This document shows positions 51,494-61,777 of a DNA stretch of 64,000 nt, piece by piece. The position numbers were made by a program, and so were the translations under genes. How positions within the stretch are numbered: the first letter of the stretch is position 1; each line of letters opens with the position of its first letter. The notes under the pieces were generated by a model. That model was not told where the DNA came from. It worked only from the letters and a program-made list of their open reading frames with translations, and did not search any database. Where the stretch lies: the NCBI GenBank assembly GCA_947646735.1, contig CANTFK010000938.1, positions 124,001 through 188,000 of the forward strand, read 5' to 3'. Origin of the DNA: Peronospora farinosa (Eukaryota > Oomycota > Peronosporomycetes > Peronosporales > Peronosporaceae).

Positions 51494-51774
51494 CGTTTTG
51501 CCCTGCTCCTGCTGGTACTACCACGGTACTTTTGTTGCACGATACTGTTGTTCATTCACTGTAATGCGGCACAATGCCACGCGTGGAGAGCTCAGTGCTG
51601 TTGCATCGCCTGCTGCCCTATTAAAATGGGTAGGTGTCCGTGGATCAATTCTATCTGAAAAGCAGTCGCATATGACAAGGATATGTGATGCAATCATCCA
51701 AAGACGGTGAGTGTGTAATGCTGTGGAGACGACTTGATGACGTTTAGATGAGGTGTCCATAGGGTGCACTCAGT

Positions 51775-51846
51775 GCTCTTATGGTGTAATGGTTAGCACT
51801 CTGGACTTTGAATCCAGCGATCCGGGTTCAAATCCCGGTAGGAGCT
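51775..51846 (+). tRNA. tRNA-Gln(UUG), T47
   Basis: Type B, all stems paired; T-loop TTCAAAT. Confidence 0.9.
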
Positions 51847-51953
51847 CGTTTTTGTGCGCGATCTCAAATCATTAGTGTCTGTTCTAGAGGTGTGAATGTG
51901 TAAGGCTTGTGAGCGATGTTTGAAATTGCGTGTGAGGTAAACAGGCTAGTGCT

Positions 51954-52025
51954 GGTCTTATGGTGTAATGGTTAGCACTCTGGACTTTGAATCCAGCGAT
52001 CCGGGTTCAAATCCCGGTAGGAGCT
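51954..52025 (+). tRNA. tRNA-Gln(UUG), T48
   Basis: Type H; T-loop TTCAAAT. Confidence 0.75.
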
Positions 52026-52132
52026 CGTTTTTGTGCGCGATCTCAAATCATTAGTGTCTGTTCTAGAGTTGTGAATGTGTAAGGCTTGTGAGCGATGTTT
52101 GAAATTGCGTGTGAGGTAAACAGGCTAGTGCT

Positions 52133-52204
52133 GGTCTTATGGTGTAATGGTTAGCACTCTGGACTTTGAATCCAGCGATCCGGGTTCAAATCCCGGTAGG
52201 AGCT
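52133..52204 (+). tRNA. tRNA-Gln(UUG), T49
   Basis: Type H; T-loop TTCAAAT. Confidence 0.75.
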
Positions 52205-52311
52205 CGTTTTTGTGCGCGATCTCAAATCATTAGTGTCTGTTCTAGAGGTGTGAATGTGTAAGGCTTGTGAGCGATGTTTGAAATTGCGTGTGAGGTAAAC
52301 AGGCTAGTGCT

Positions 52312-52383
52312 GGTCTTATGGTGTAATGGTTAGCACTCTGGACTCTGAATCCAGCGATCCGGGTTCAAAACTCGGTAGGAGCT
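52312..52383 (+). tRNA. tRNA-Gln(CUG), T50
   Basis: Type H; unusual T-loop TTCAAAA with T-stem CTCGG. Confidence 0.6.
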
Positions 52384-52490
52384 CGTTTTTGTGCGCGATC
52401 TCAAATCATTAGTGTCTGTTCTAGAGTTGTGAATGTGTAAGGCTTGTGAGCGATGTTTGAAATTGCGTGTGAGGTAAACAGGCTAGTGCT

Positions 52491-52562
52491 GGTCTTATGG
52501 TGTAATGGTTAGCACTCTGGACTCTGAATCCAGCGATCCGGGTTTAAATCCCGGTAGGAGCT
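52491..52562 (+). tRNA. tRNA-Gln(CUG), T51
   Basis: Type H, before a long spacer; T-loop TTTAAAT. Confidence 0.55.
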
Positions 52563-52843
52563 CGTTTTGCCCTGCTCCTGCTGGTACTACCACGGTACTT
52601 TTGTTGCACGATACTGTTGTTCATTCACTGTAATGCGGCACAATGCCACGCGTGGAGAGCTCAGTGCTGTTGCATCGCCTGCTGCCCTATTAAAATGGGT
52701 AGGTGTCCGTGGATCAATTCTATCTGAAAAGCAGTCGCATATGACAAGGATATGTGATGCAATCATCCAAAGACGGTGAGTGTGTAATGCTGTGGAGACG
52801 ACTTGATGACGTTTAGATGAGGTGTCCATAGGGTGCACTCAGT

Positions 52844-52915
52844 GCTCTTATGGTGTAATGGTTAGCACTCTGGACTTTGAATCCAGCGATCCGGGTTCAA
52901 ATCCCGGTAGGAGCT
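52844..52915 (+). tRNA. tRNA-Gln(UUG), T52
   Basis: Type B, all stems paired; T-loop TTCAAAT. Confidence 0.9.
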
Positions 52916-53022
52916 CGTTTTTGTGCGCGATCTCAAATCATTAGTGTCTGTTCTAGAGGTGTGAATGTGTAAGGCTTGTGAGCGATGTTTGAAATTGCGT
53001 GTGAGGTAAACAGGCTAGTGCT

Positions 53023-53094
53023 GGTCTTATGGTGTAATGGTTAGCACTCTGGACTCTGAATCCAGCGATCCGGGTTCAAATCTCGGTAGGAGCT
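53023..53094 (+). tRNA. tRNA-Gln(CUG), T53
   Basis: Type H; T-loop TTCAAAT, T-stem CTCGG. Confidence 0.75.
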
Positions 53095-53201
53095 CGTTTT
53101 TGTGCGCGATCTCAAATCATTAGTGTCTGTTCTAGAGTTGTGAATGTGTAAGGCTTGTGAGCGATGTTTGAAATTGCGTGTGAGGTAAACAGGCTAGTGC
53201 T

Positions 53202-53273
53202 GGTCTTATGGTGTAATGGTTAGCACTCTGGACTTTGAATCCAGCGATCCGGGTTTAAATCCCGGTAGGAGCT
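53202..53273 (+). tRNA. tRNA-Gln(UUG), T54
   Basis: Type H; T-loop TTTAAAT. Confidence 0.55.
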
Positions 53274-53380
53274 CGTTTTTGTGCGCGATCTCAAATCATT
53301 AGTGTCTGTTCTAGAGGTGTGAATGTGTAAGGCTTGTGAGCGATGTTTGAAATTGCGTGTGAGGTAAACAGGCTAGTGCT

Positions 53381-53452
53381 GGTCTTATGGTGTAATGGTT
53401 AGCACTCTGGACTCTGAATCCAGCGATCCGGGTTCAAATCCCGGTAGGAGCT
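53381..53452 (+). tRNA. tRNA-Gln(CUG), T55
   Basis: Type H; T-loop TTCAAAT. Confidence 0.75.
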
Positions 53453-53559
53453 CGTTTTTGTGCGCGATCTCAAATCATTAGTGTCTGTTCTAGAGGTGTG
53501 AATGTGTAAGGCTTGTGAGCGATGTTTGAAATTGCGTGTGAGGTAAACAGGCTAGTGCT

Positions 53560-53631
53560 GGTCTTATGGTGTAATGGTTAGCACTCTGGACTCTGAATCC
53601 AGCGATCCGGGTTTAAATCCCGGTAGGAGCT
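53560..53631 (+). tRNA. tRNA-Gln(CUG), T56
   Basis: Type H, before a long spacer; T-loop TTTAAAT. Confidence 0.55.
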
Positions 53632-53912
53632 CGTTTTGCCCTGCTCCTGCTGGTACTACCACGGTACTTTTGTTGCACGATACTGTTGTTCATTCACTGT
53701 AATGCGGCACAATGCCACGCGTGGAGAGCTCAGTGCTGTTGCATCGCCTGCTGCCCTATTAAAATGGGTAGGTGTCCGTGGATCAATTCTATCTGAAAAG
53801 CAGTCGCATATGACAAGGATATGTGATGCAATCATCCAAAGACGGTGAGTGTGTAATGCTGTAGACACGACTTGATGACGTTTAGATGAGGTGTCCATAG
53901 GGTGCACTCAGT

Positions 53913-53984
53913 GCTCTTATGGTGTAATGGTTAGCACTCTATACTTTGAATCCAGCGATCCGGGTTCAAATCCCGGTAGTAGCT
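53913..53984 (+). tRNA. tRNA-Gln(UUG), T57
   Basis: 5' strand of type B, but 3' acceptor TAGTAGC mispairs once and anticodon stem CTATA mispairs twice; T-loop TTCAAAT. Confidence 0.55.
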
Positions 53985-54091
53985 CGTTTTTGTGCGCGAT
54001 CTCAAATCATTAGTGTCTGTTCTAGAGGTGTGAATGTGTAAGGCTTGTGAGCGATGTTTGAAATTGCGTGTGAGGTAAACAGGCTAGTGCT

Positions 54092-54163
54092 GGTCTTATG
54101 GTGTAATGGTTAGCAATCTGGACTCTGAATCCAGCGATCCGGGTTCAAATCTCGGTAGGAGCT
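54092..54163 (+). tRNA. tRNA-Gln(CUG), T58
   Basis: Type H; AGCAAT variant; T-loop TTCAAAT, T-stem CTCGG. Confidence 0.7.
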
Positions 54164-54270
54164 CGTTTTTGTGCGCGATCTCAAATCATTAGTGTCTGTT
54201 CTAGAGTTGTGAATGTGTAAGGCTTGTGAGCGATGTTTGAAATTGCGTGTGAGGTAAACAGGCTAGTGCT

Positions 54271-54342
54271 GGTCTTATGGTGTAATGGTTAGCACTCTGG
54301 ACTTTGAATCCAGCGATCCGGGTTTAAATCCCGGTAGTAGCT
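54271..54342 (+). tRNA. tRNA-Gln(UUG), T59
   Basis: T-loop TTTAAAT; 3' acceptor TAGTAGC. Confidence 0.5.
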
Positions 54343-54449
54343 CGTTTTTGTGCGCGATCTCAAATCATTAGTGTCTGTTCTAGAGGTGTGAATGTGTAAG
54401 GCTTGTGAGCGATGTTTGAAATTGCGTGTGAGGTAAACAGGCTAGTGCT

Positions 54450-54521
54450 GGTCTTATGGTGTAATGGTTAGCACTCTGGACTCTGAATCCAGCGATCCGG
54501 GTTCAAATCTCGGTAGGAGCT
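54450..54521 (+). tRNA. tRNA-Gln(CUG), T60
   Basis: Type H; T-loop TTCAAAT, T-stem CTCGG. Confidence 0.75.
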
Positions 54522-54628
54522 CGTTTTTGTGCGCGATCTCAAATCATTAGTGTCTGTTCTAGAGGTGTGAATGTGTAAGGCTTGTGAGCGATGTTTGAAA
54601 TTGCGTGTGAGGTAAACAGGCTAGTGCT

Positions 54629-54700
54629 GGTCTTATGGTGTAATGGTTAGCACTCTGGACTCTGAATCCAGCGATCCGGGTTCAAATCCCGGTAGGAGCT
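54629..54700 (+). tRNA. tRNA-Gln(CUG), T61
   Basis: Type H; T-loop TTCAAAT. Confidence 0.75.
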
Positions 54701-54807
54701 CGTTTTTGTGCGCGATCTCAAATCATTAGTGTCTGTTCTAGAGTTGTGAATGTGTAAGGCTTGTGAGCGATGTTTGAAATTGCGTGTGAGGTAAACAGGC
54801 TAGTGCT

Positions 54808-54879
54808 GGTCTTATGGTGTAATGGTTAGCACTCTGGACTTTGAATCCAGCGATCCGGGTTTAAATCCCGGTAGGAGCT
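54808..54879 (+). tRNA. tRNA-Gln(UUG), T62
   Basis: Type H; T-loop TTTAAAT. Confidence 0.55.
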
Positions 54880-54986
54880 CGTTTTTGTGCGCGATCTCAA
54901 ATCATTAGTGTCTGTTCTAGAGGTGTGAATGTGTAAGGCTTGTGAGCGATGTTTGAAATTGCGTGTGAGGTAAACAGGCTAGTGCT

Positions 54987-55058
54987 GGTCTTATGGTGTA
55001 ATGGTTAGCACTCTGGACTCTGAATCCAGCGATCCGGGTTCAAATCCCGGTAGGAGCT
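54987..55058 (+). tRNA. tRNA-Gln(CUG), T63
   Basis: Type H; T-loop TTCAAAT. Confidence 0.75.
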
Positions 55059-55165
55059 CGTTTTTGTGCGCGATCTCAAATCATTAGTGTCTGTTCTAGA
55101 GGTGTGAATGTGTAAGGCTTGTGAGCGATGTTTGAAATTGCGTGTGAGGTAAACAGGCTAGTGCT

Positions 55166-55237
55166 GGTCTTATGGTGTAATGGTTAGCACTCTGGACTCT
55201 GAATCCAGCGATCCGGGTTCAAATCTCGGTAGGAGCT
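55166..55237 (+). tRNA. tRNA-Gln(CUG), T64
   Basis: Type H; T-loop TTCAAAT, T-stem CTCGG. Confidence 0.75.
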
Positions 55238-55344
55238 CGTTTTTGTGCGCGATCTCAAATCATTAGTGTCTGTTCTAGAGTTGTGAATGTGTAAGGCTTG
55301 TGAGCGATGTTTGAAATTGCGTGTGAGGTAAACAGGCTAGTGCT

Positions 55345-55416
55345 GGTCTTATGGTGTAATGGTTAGCACTCTGGACTCTGAATCCAGCGATCCGGGTTCA
55401 AATCCCGGTAGGAGCT
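55345..55416 (+). tRNA. tRNA-Gln(CUG), T65
   Basis: Type H; T-loop TTCAAAT. Confidence 0.75.
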
Positions 55417-55523
55417 CGTTTTTGTGCGCGATCTCAAATCATTAGTGTCTGTTCTAGAGGTGTGAATGTGTAAGGCTTGTGAGCGATGTTTGAAATTGCG
55501 TGTGAGGTAAACAGGCTAGTGCT

Positions 55524-55595
55524 GGTCTTATGGTGTAATGGTTAGCACTCTGGACTTTGAATCCAGCGATCCGGGTTCAAATCCCGGTAGGAGCT
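55524..55595 (+). tRNA. tRNA-Gln(UUG), T66
   Basis: Type H; T-loop TTCAAAT. Confidence 0.75.
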
Positions 55596-55702
55596 CGTTT
55601 TTGTGCGCGATCTCAAATCATTAGTGTCTGTTCTAGAGGTGTGAATGTGTAAGGCTTGTGAGCGATGTTTGAAATTGCGTGTGAGGTAAACAGGCTAGTG
55701 CT

Positions 55703-55774
55703 GGTCTTATGGTGTAATGGTTAGCACTCTGGACTCTGAATCCAGCGATCCGGGTTCAAATCTCGGTAGGAGCT
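55703..55774 (+). tRNA. tRNA-Gln(CUG), T67
   Basis: Type H; T-loop TTCAAAT, T-stem CTCGG. Confidence 0.75.
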
Positions 55775-55881
55775 CGTTTTTGTGCGCGATCTCAAATCAT
55801 TAGTGTCTGTTCTAGAGTTGTGAATGTGTAAGGCTTGTGAGCGATGTTTGAAATTGCGTGTGAGGTAAACAGGCTAGTGCT

Positions 55882-55953
55882 GGTCTTATGGTGTAATGGT
55901 TAGCACTCTGGACTTTGAATCCAGCGATCCGGGTTTAAATCCCGGTAGGAGCT
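55882..55953 (+). tRNA. tRNA-Gln(UUG), T68
   Basis: Type H; T-loop TTTAAAT. Confidence 0.55.
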
Positions 55954-56060
55954 CGTTTTTGTGCGCGATCTCAAATCATTAGTGTCTGTTCTAGAGGTGT
56001 GAATGTGTAAGGCTTGTGAGCGATGTTTGAAATTGCGTGTGAGGTAAACAGGCTAGTGCT

Positions 56061-56132
56061 GGTCTTATGGTGTAATGGTTAGCACTCTGGACTCTGAATC
56101 CAGCGATCCGGGTTCAAATCCCGGTAGGAGCT
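56061..56132 (+). tRNA. tRNA-Gln(CUG), T69
   Basis: Type H; T-loop TTCAAAT. Confidence 0.75.
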
Positions 56133-56239
56133 CGTTTTTGTGCGCGATCTCAAATCATTAGTGTCTGTTCTAGAGTTGTGAATGTGTAAGGCTTGTGAGC
56201 GATGTTTGAAATTGCGTGTGAGGTAAACAGGCTAGTGCT

Positions 56240-56311
56240 GGTCTTATGGTGTAATGGTTAGCACTCTGGACTCTGAATCCAGCGATCCGGGTTCAAATCC
56301 CGGTAGGAGCT
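56240..56311 (+). tRNA. tRNA-Gln(CUG), T70
   Basis: Type H; T-loop TTCAAAT. Confidence 0.75.
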
Positions 56312-56418
56312 CGTTTTTGTGCGCGATCTCAAATCATTAGTGTCTGTTCTAGAGGTGTGAATGTGTAAGGCTTGTGAGCGATGTTTGAAATTGCGTGTGA
56401 GGTAAACAGGCTAGTGCT

Positions 56419-56490
56419 GGTCTTATGGTGTAATGGTTAGCACTCTGGACTTTGAATCCAGCGATCCGGGTTCAAATCCCGGTAGGAGCT
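56419..56490 (+). tRNA. tRNA-Gln(UUG), T71
   Basis: Type H; T-loop TTCAAAT. Confidence 0.75.
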
Positions 56491-56597
56491 CGTTTTTGTG
56501 CGCGATCTCAAATCATTAGTGTCTGTTCTAGAGTTGTGAATGTGTAAGGCTTGTGAGCGATGTTTGAAATTGCGTGTGAGGTAAACAGGCTAGTGCT

Positions 56598-56669
56598 GGT
56601 CTTATGGTGTAATGGTTAGCACTCTGGACTTTGAATCCAGCGATCCGGGTTCAAATCCCGGTAGGAGCT
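56598..56669 (+). tRNA. tRNA-Gln(UUG), T72
   Basis: Type H; T-loop TTCAAAT. Confidence 0.75.
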
Positions 56670-56776
56670 CGTTTTTGTGCGCGATCTCAAATCATTAGTG
56701 TCTGTTCTAGAGGTGTGAATGTGTAAGGCTTGTGAGCGATGTTTGAAATTGCGTGTGAGGTAAACAGGCTAGTGCT

Positions 56777-56848
56777 GGTCTTATGGTGTAATGGTTAGCA
56801 CTCTGGACTTTGAATCCAGCGATCCGGGTTCAAATCCCGGTAGGAGCT
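56777..56848 (+). tRNA. tRNA-Gln(UUG), T73
   Basis: Type H; T-loop TTCAAAT. Confidence 0.75.
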
Positions 56849-56955
56849 CGTTTTTGTGCGCGATCTCAAATCATTAGTGTCTGTTCTAGAGGTGTGAATG
56901 TGTAAGGCTTGTGAGCGATGTTTGAAATTGCGTGTGAGGTAAACAGGCTAGTGCT

Positions 56956-57027
56956 GGTCTTATGGTGTAATGGTTAGCACTCTGGACTCTGAATCCAGCG
57001 ATCCGGGTTCAAATCCCGGTAGGAGCT
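56956..57027 (+). tRNA. tRNA-Gln(CUG), T74
   Basis: Type H; T-loop TTCAAAT. Confidence 0.75.
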
Positions 57028-57134
57028 CGTTTTTGTGCGCGATCTCAAATCATTAGTGTCTGTTCTAGAGTTGTGAATGTGTAAGGCTTGTGAGCGATGT
57101 TTGAAATTGCGTGTGAGGTAAACAGGCTAGTGCT

Positions 57135-57206
57135 GGTCTTATGGTGTAATGGTTAGCACTCTGGACTTTGAATCCAGCGATCCGGGTTCAAATCCCGGTA
57201 GGAGCT
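57135..57206 (+). tRNA. tRNA-Gln(UUG), T75
   Basis: Type H; T-loop TTCAAAT. Confidence 0.75.
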
Positions 57207-57313
57207 CGTTTTTGTGCGCGATCTCAAATCATTAGTGTCTGTTCTAGAGTTGTGAATGTGTAAGGCTTGTGAGCGATGTTTGAAATTGCGTGTGAGGTAA
57301 ACAGGCTAGTGCT

Positions 57314-57385
57314 GGTCTTATGGTGTAATGGTTAGCACTCTGGACTTTGAATCCAGCGATCCGGGTTCAAATCCCGGTAGGAGCT
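57314..57385 (+). tRNA. tRNA-Gln(UUG), T76
   Basis: Type H; T-loop TTCAAAT. Confidence 0.75.
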
Positions 57386-57492
57386 CGTTTTTGTGCGCGA
57401 TCTCAAATCATTAGTGTCTGTTCTAGAGGTGTGAATGTGTAAGGCTTGTGAGCGATGTTTGAAATTGCGTGTGAGGTAAACAGGCTAGTGCT

Positions 57493-57564
57493 GGTCTTAT
57501 GGTGTAATGGTTAGCACTCTGGACTCTGAATCCAGCGATCCGGGTTCAAATCCCGGTAGGAGCT
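57493..57564 (+). tRNA. tRNA-Gln(CUG), T77
   Basis: Type H; T-loop TTCAAAT. Confidence 0.75.
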
Positions 57565-57671
57565 CGTTTTTGTGCGCGATCTCAAATCATTAGTGTCTGT
57601 TCTAGAGTTGTGAATGTGTAAGGCTTGTGAGCGATGTTTGAAATTGCGTGTGAGGTAAACAGGCTAGTGCT

Positions 57672-57743
57672 GGTCTTATGGTGTAATGGTTAGCACTCTG
57701 GACTCTGAATCCAGCGATCCGGGTTTAAATCCCGGTAGGAGCT
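57672..57743 (+). tRNA. tRNA-Gln(CUG), T78
   Basis: Type H; T-loop TTTAAAT, the right-most unit with this change. Confidence 0.55.
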
Positions 57744-57850
57744 CGTTTTTGTGCGCGATCTCAAATCATTAGTGTCTGTTCTAGAGTTGTGAATGTGTAA
57801 GGCTTGTGAGCGATGTTTGAAATTGCGTGTGAGGTAAACAGGCTAGTGCT

Positions 57851-57922
57851 GGTCTTATGGTGTAATGGTTAGCACTCTGGACTTTGAATCCAGCGATCCG
57901 GGTTCAAATCCCGGTAGGAGCT
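57851..57922 (+). tRNA. tRNA-Gln(UUG), T79
   Basis: Type H; T-loop TTCAAAT. Confidence 0.75.
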
Positions 57923-58029
57923 CGTTTTTGTGCGCGATCTCAAATCATTAGTGTCTGTTCTAGAGGTGTGAATGTGTAAGGCTTGTGAGCGATGTTTGAA
58001 ATTGCGTGTGAGGTAAACAGGCTAGTGCT

Positions 58030-58101
58030 GGTCTTATGGTGTAATGGTTAGCACTCTGGACTCTGAATCCAGCGATCCGGGTTCAAATCCCGGTAGGAGC
58101 T
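58030..58101 (+). tRNA. tRNA-Gln(CUG), T80
   Basis: Type H; T-loop TTCAAAT. Confidence 0.75.
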
Positions 58102-58208
58102 CGTTTTTGTGCGCGATCTCAAATCATTAGTGTCTGTTCTAGAGGTGTGAATGTGTAAGGCTTGTGAGCGATGTTTGAAATTGCGTGTGAGGTAAACAGG
58201 CTAGTGCT

Positions 58209-58280
58209 GGTCTTATGGTGTAATGGTTAGCACTCTGGACTCTGAATCCAGCGATCCGGGTTCAAATCCCGGTAGGAGCT
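58209..58280 (+). tRNA. tRNA-Gln(CUG), T81
   Basis: Type H; T-loop TTCAAAT. Confidence 0.75.
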
Positions 58281-58387
58281 CGTTTTTGTGCGCGATCTCA
58301 AATCATTAGTGTCTGTTCTAGAGTTGTGAATGTGTAAGGCTTGTGAGCGATGTTTGAAATTGCGTGTGAGGTAAACAGGCTAGTGCT

Positions 58388-58459
58388 GGTCTTATGGTGT
58401 AATGGTTAGCACTCTGGACTCTGAATCCAGCGATCCGGGTTCAAATCTCGGTAGGAGCT
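58388..58459 (+). tRNA. tRNA-Gln(CUG), T82
   Basis: Type H; T-loop TTCAAAT, T-stem CTCGG. Confidence 0.75.
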
Positions 58460-58566
58460 CGTTTTTGTGCGCGATCTCAAATCATTAGTGTCTGTTCTAG
58501 AGGTGTGAATGTGTAAGGCTTGTGAGCGATGTTTGAAATTGCGTGTGAGGTAAACAGGCTAGTGCT

Positions 58567-58638
58567 GGTCTTATGGTGTAATGGTTAGCACTCTGGACTT
58601 TGAATCCAGCGATCCGGGTTCAAATCCCGGTAGGAGCT
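58567..58638 (+). tRNA. tRNA-Gln(UUG), T83
   Basis: Type H; T-loop TTCAAAT. Confidence 0.75.
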
Positions 58639-58745
58639 CGTTTTTGTGCGCGATCTCAAATCATTAGTGTCTGTTCTAGAGGTGTGAATGTGTAAGGCTT
58701 GTGAGCGATGTTTGAAATTGCGTGTGAGGTAAACAGGCTAGTGCT

Positions 58746-58817
58746 GGTCTTATGGTGTAATGGTTAGCACTCTGGACTCTGAATCCAGCGATCCGGGTTC
58801 AAATCCCGGTAGGACCT
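58746..58817 (+). tRNA. tRNA-Gln(CUG), T84
   Basis: Type A, all stems paired, before a long spacer, T4 stop. Good candidate functional gene. Confidence 0.92.
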
Positions 58818-59098
58818 CGTTTTGCCCTGCTCCTGCTGGTACTACCACGGTACTTTTGTTGCACGATACTGTTGTTCATTCACTGTAATGCGGCACAATG
58901 CCACGGCTGGAGAGCTCAGTGCTGTTGCAACGCCTGCTGCCCTATTAAAATGGATAGGTGTCCGTGGATCAATTCTATCTGAAAAGCAGTCGCATATGAC
59001 AAGGATATGTGATGCAATCATCCAAAGACGGTGAGTGTGTAATGCTGTGGAGACGACTTGATGACGTTTAGATGAGGTGTCCATAGGGTGCACTCAGT

Positions 59099-59170
59099 GC
59101 TCTTATGGTGTAATGGTTAGCACTCTGGACTTTGAATCCAGCGATCCGGGTTCAAATCCCGGTAGGAGCT
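59099..59170 (+). tRNA. tRNA-Gln(UUG), T85
   Basis: Type B, all stems paired; T-loop TTCAAAT. Confidence 0.92.
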
Positions 59171-59277
59171 CGTTTTTGTGCGCGATCTCAAATCATTAGT
59201 GTCTGTTCTAGAGGTGTGAATGTGTAAGGCTTGTGAGCGATGTTTGAAATTGCGTGTGAGGTAAACAGGCTAGTGCT

Positions 59278-59349
59278 GGTCTTATGGTGTAATGGTTAGC
59301 ACTCTGGACTCTGAATCCAGCGATCCGGGTTCAAATCCCGGTAGGACCT
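59278..59349 (+). tRNA. tRNA-Gln(CUG), T86
   Basis: Type A pairing but followed by the short spacer and T5 stop: the only such combination, so a second exchange point lies within a few bases of its 3' end. Confidence 0.92.
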
Positions 59350-59456
59350 CGTTTTTGTGCGCGATCTCAAATCATTAGTGTCTGTTCTAGAGTTGTGAAT
59401 GTGTAAGGCTTGTGAGCGATGTTTGAAATTGCGTGTGAGGTAAACAGGCTAGTGCT

Positions 59457-59528
59457 GGTCTTATGGTGTAATGGTTAGCACTCTGGACTTTGAATCCAGC
59501 GATCCGGGTTCAAATCCCGGTAGTAGCT
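59457..59528 (+). tRNA. tRNA-Gln(UUG), T87
   Basis: 3' acceptor TAGTAGC (extra mismatch); T-loop TTCAAAT. Confidence 0.6.
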
Positions 59529-59635
59529 CGTTTTTGTGCGCGATCTCAAATCATTAGTGTCTGTTCTAGAGGTGTGAATGTGTAAGGCTTGTGAGCGATG
59601 TTTGAAATTGCGTGTGAGGTAAACAGGCTAGTGCT

Positions 59636-59707
59636 GGTCTTATGGTGTAATGGTTAGCACTCTGGACTTTGAATCCAGCGATCCGGGTTCAAATCCCGGT
59701 AGGAGCT
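59636..59707 (+). tRNA. tRNA-Gln(UUG), T88
   Basis: Type H; T-loop TTCAAAT. Confidence 0.75.
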
Positions 59708-59815
59708 CGTTTTTGTGCGCGATCTCAAATCATTAGTGTCTGTTCTAGAGGTGTGAATGTGTAAGGCTTGTGAGCGATGTTTGAAATTGACGTGTGAGGT
59801 AAACAGGCTAGTGCT

Positions 59816-59887
59816 GGTCTTATGGTGTAATGGTTAGCACTCTGGACTTTGAATCCAGCGATCCGGGTTCAAATCCCGGTAGGAGCT
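59816..59887 (+). tRNA. tRNA-Gln(UUG), T89
   Basis: Type H; T-loop TTCAAAT. Spacer before it has one extra base. Confidence 0.75.
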
Positions 59888-59994
59888 CGTTTTTGTGCGC
59901 GATCTCAAATCATTAGTGTCTGTTCTAGAGGTGTGAATGTGTAAGGCTTGTGAGCGATGTTTGAAATTGCGTGTGAGGTAAACAGGCTAGTGCT

Positions 59995-60066
59995 GGTCTT
60001 ATGGTGTAATGGTTAGCACTCTGGACTCTGAATCCAGCGATCCGGGTTCAAATCCCGGTAGGACCT
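59995..60066 (+). tRNA. tRNA-Gln(CUG), T90
   Basis: Type A, all stems paired, before a long spacer. Confidence 0.92.
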
Positions 60067-60347
60067 CGTTTTGCCCTGCTCCTGCTGGTACTACCACGGT
60101 ACTTTTGTTGCACGATACTGTTGTTCATTCACTGTAATGCGGCACAATGCCACGGCTGGAGAGCTCAGTGCTGTTGCAACGCCTGCTGCCCTATTAAAAT
60201 GGATAGGTGTCCGTGGATCAATTCTATCTGAAAAGCAGTCGCATATGACAAGGATATGTGATGCAATCATCCAAAGACGGTGAGTGTGTAATGCTGTGGA
60301 GACGACTTGATGACGTTTAGATGAGGTGTCCATAGGGTGCACTCAGT

Positions 60348-60419
60348 GCTCTTATGGTGTAATGGTTAGCACTCTGGACTTTGAATCCAGCGATCCGGGT
60401 TCAAATCCCGGTAGGAGCT
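60348..60419 (+). tRNA. tRNA-Gln(UUG), T91
   Basis: Type B, all stems paired. Confidence 0.92.
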
Positions 60420-60526
60420 CGTTTTTGTGCGCGATCTCAAATCATTAGTGTCTGTTCTAGAGGTGTGAATGTGTAAGGCTTGTGAGCGATGTTTGAAATT
60501 GCGTGTGAGGTAAACAGGCTAGTGCT

Positions 60527-60598
60527 GGTCTTATGGTGTAATGGTTAGCACTCTGGACTCTGAATCCAGCGATCCGGGTTCAAATCCCGGTAGGACCT
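60527..60598 (+). tRNA. tRNA-Gln(CUG), T92
   Basis: Type A, all stems paired. T90-T93 are two consecutive copies of the proposed ancestral CUG-long spacer-UUG unit. Confidence 0.92.
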
Positions 60599-60878
60599 CG
60601 TTTTGCCCTGCTCCTGCTGGTACTACCACGGTACTTTTGTTGCACGATATGTTGTTCATTCACTGTAATGCGGCACAATGCCACGGCTGGAGAGCTCAGT
60701 GCTGTTGCAACGCCTGCTGCCCTATTAAAATGGATAGGTGTCCGTGGATCAATTCTATCTGAAAAGCAGTCGCATATGACAAGGATATGTGATGCAATCA
60801 TCCAAAGACGGTGAGTGTGTAATGCTGTGGAGACGACTTGATGACGTTTAGATGAGGTGTCCGTAGGGTGCACTCAGT

Positions 60879-60950
60879 GCTCTTATGGTGTAATGGTTAG
60901 CACTCTGGACTTTGAATCCAGCGATCCGGGTTCAAATCCCGGTAGGAGCT
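60879..60950 (+). tRNA. tRNA-Gln(UUG), T93
   Basis: Type B, all stems paired. Confidence 0.92.
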
Positions 60951-61057
60951 CGTTTTTGTGCGCGATCTCAAATCATTAGTGTCTGTTCTAGAGGTGTGAA
61001 TGTGTAAGGCTTGTGAGCGATGTTTGAAATTGCGTGTGAGGTAAACAGGCTAGTGCT

Positions 61058-61129
61058 GGTCTTATGGTGTAATGGTTAGCACTCTGGACTCTGAATCCAG
61101 CGATCCGGGTTCAAATCCCGGTAGGAGCT
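61058..61129 (+). tRNA. tRNA-Gln(CUG), T94
   Basis: Type H; T-loop TTCAAAT. Confidence 0.75.
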
Positions 61130-61236
61130 CGTTTTTGTGCGCGATCTCAAATCATTAGTGTCTGTTCTAGAGTTGTGAATGTGTAAGGCTTGTGAGCGAT
61201 GTTTGAAATTGCGTGTGAGGTAAACAGGCTAGTGCT

Positions 61237-61308
61237 GGTCTTATGGTGTAATGGTTAGCACTCTGGACTTTGAATCCAGCGATCCGGGTTCAAATCCCGG
61301 TAGGAGCT
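61237..61308 (+). tRNA. tRNA-Gln(UUG), T95
   Basis: Type H; T-loop TTCAAAT. Confidence 0.75.
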
Positions 61309-61415
61309 CGTTTTTGTGCGCGATCTCAAATCATTAGTGTCTGTTCTAGAGGTGTGAATGTGTAAGGCTTGTGAGCGATGTTTGAAATTGCGTGTGAGGT
61401 AAACAGGCTAGTGCT

Positions 61416-61487
61416 GGTCTTATGGTGTAATGGTTAGCACTCTGGACTCTGAATCCAGCGATCCGGGTTCAAATCCCGGTAGGAGCT
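61416..61487 (+). tRNA. tRNA-Gln(CUG), T96
   Basis: Type H; T-loop TTCAAAT. Confidence 0.75.
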
Positions 61488-61597
61488 CGTTTTTGTGCGC
61501 GATCTCAAATCATTAGTGTCTGTTCTAGAGGTGTGAATGTGTAAGGCTTGTGAGACGATGTTTGAAATTGACGTGATGAGGTAAACAGGCTAGTGCT

Positions 61598-61669
61598 GGT
61601 CTTATGGTGTAATGGTTAGCACTCTGGACTTTGAATCCAGCGATCCGGGTTCAAATCCCGGTAGGAGCT
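61598..61669 (+). tRNA. tRNA-Gln(UUG), T97
   Basis: Type H; T-loop TTCAAAT. Spacer before it has three extra bases. Confidence 0.75.
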
Positions 61670-61777
61670 CGTTTTTGTGCGCGATCTCAAATCATTAGTG
61701 TCTGTTCTAGAGGTGTGAATGTGTAAGGCTTGTGAGCGATGTTTGAAATTGCGTGATGAGGTAAACAGGCTAGTGCT

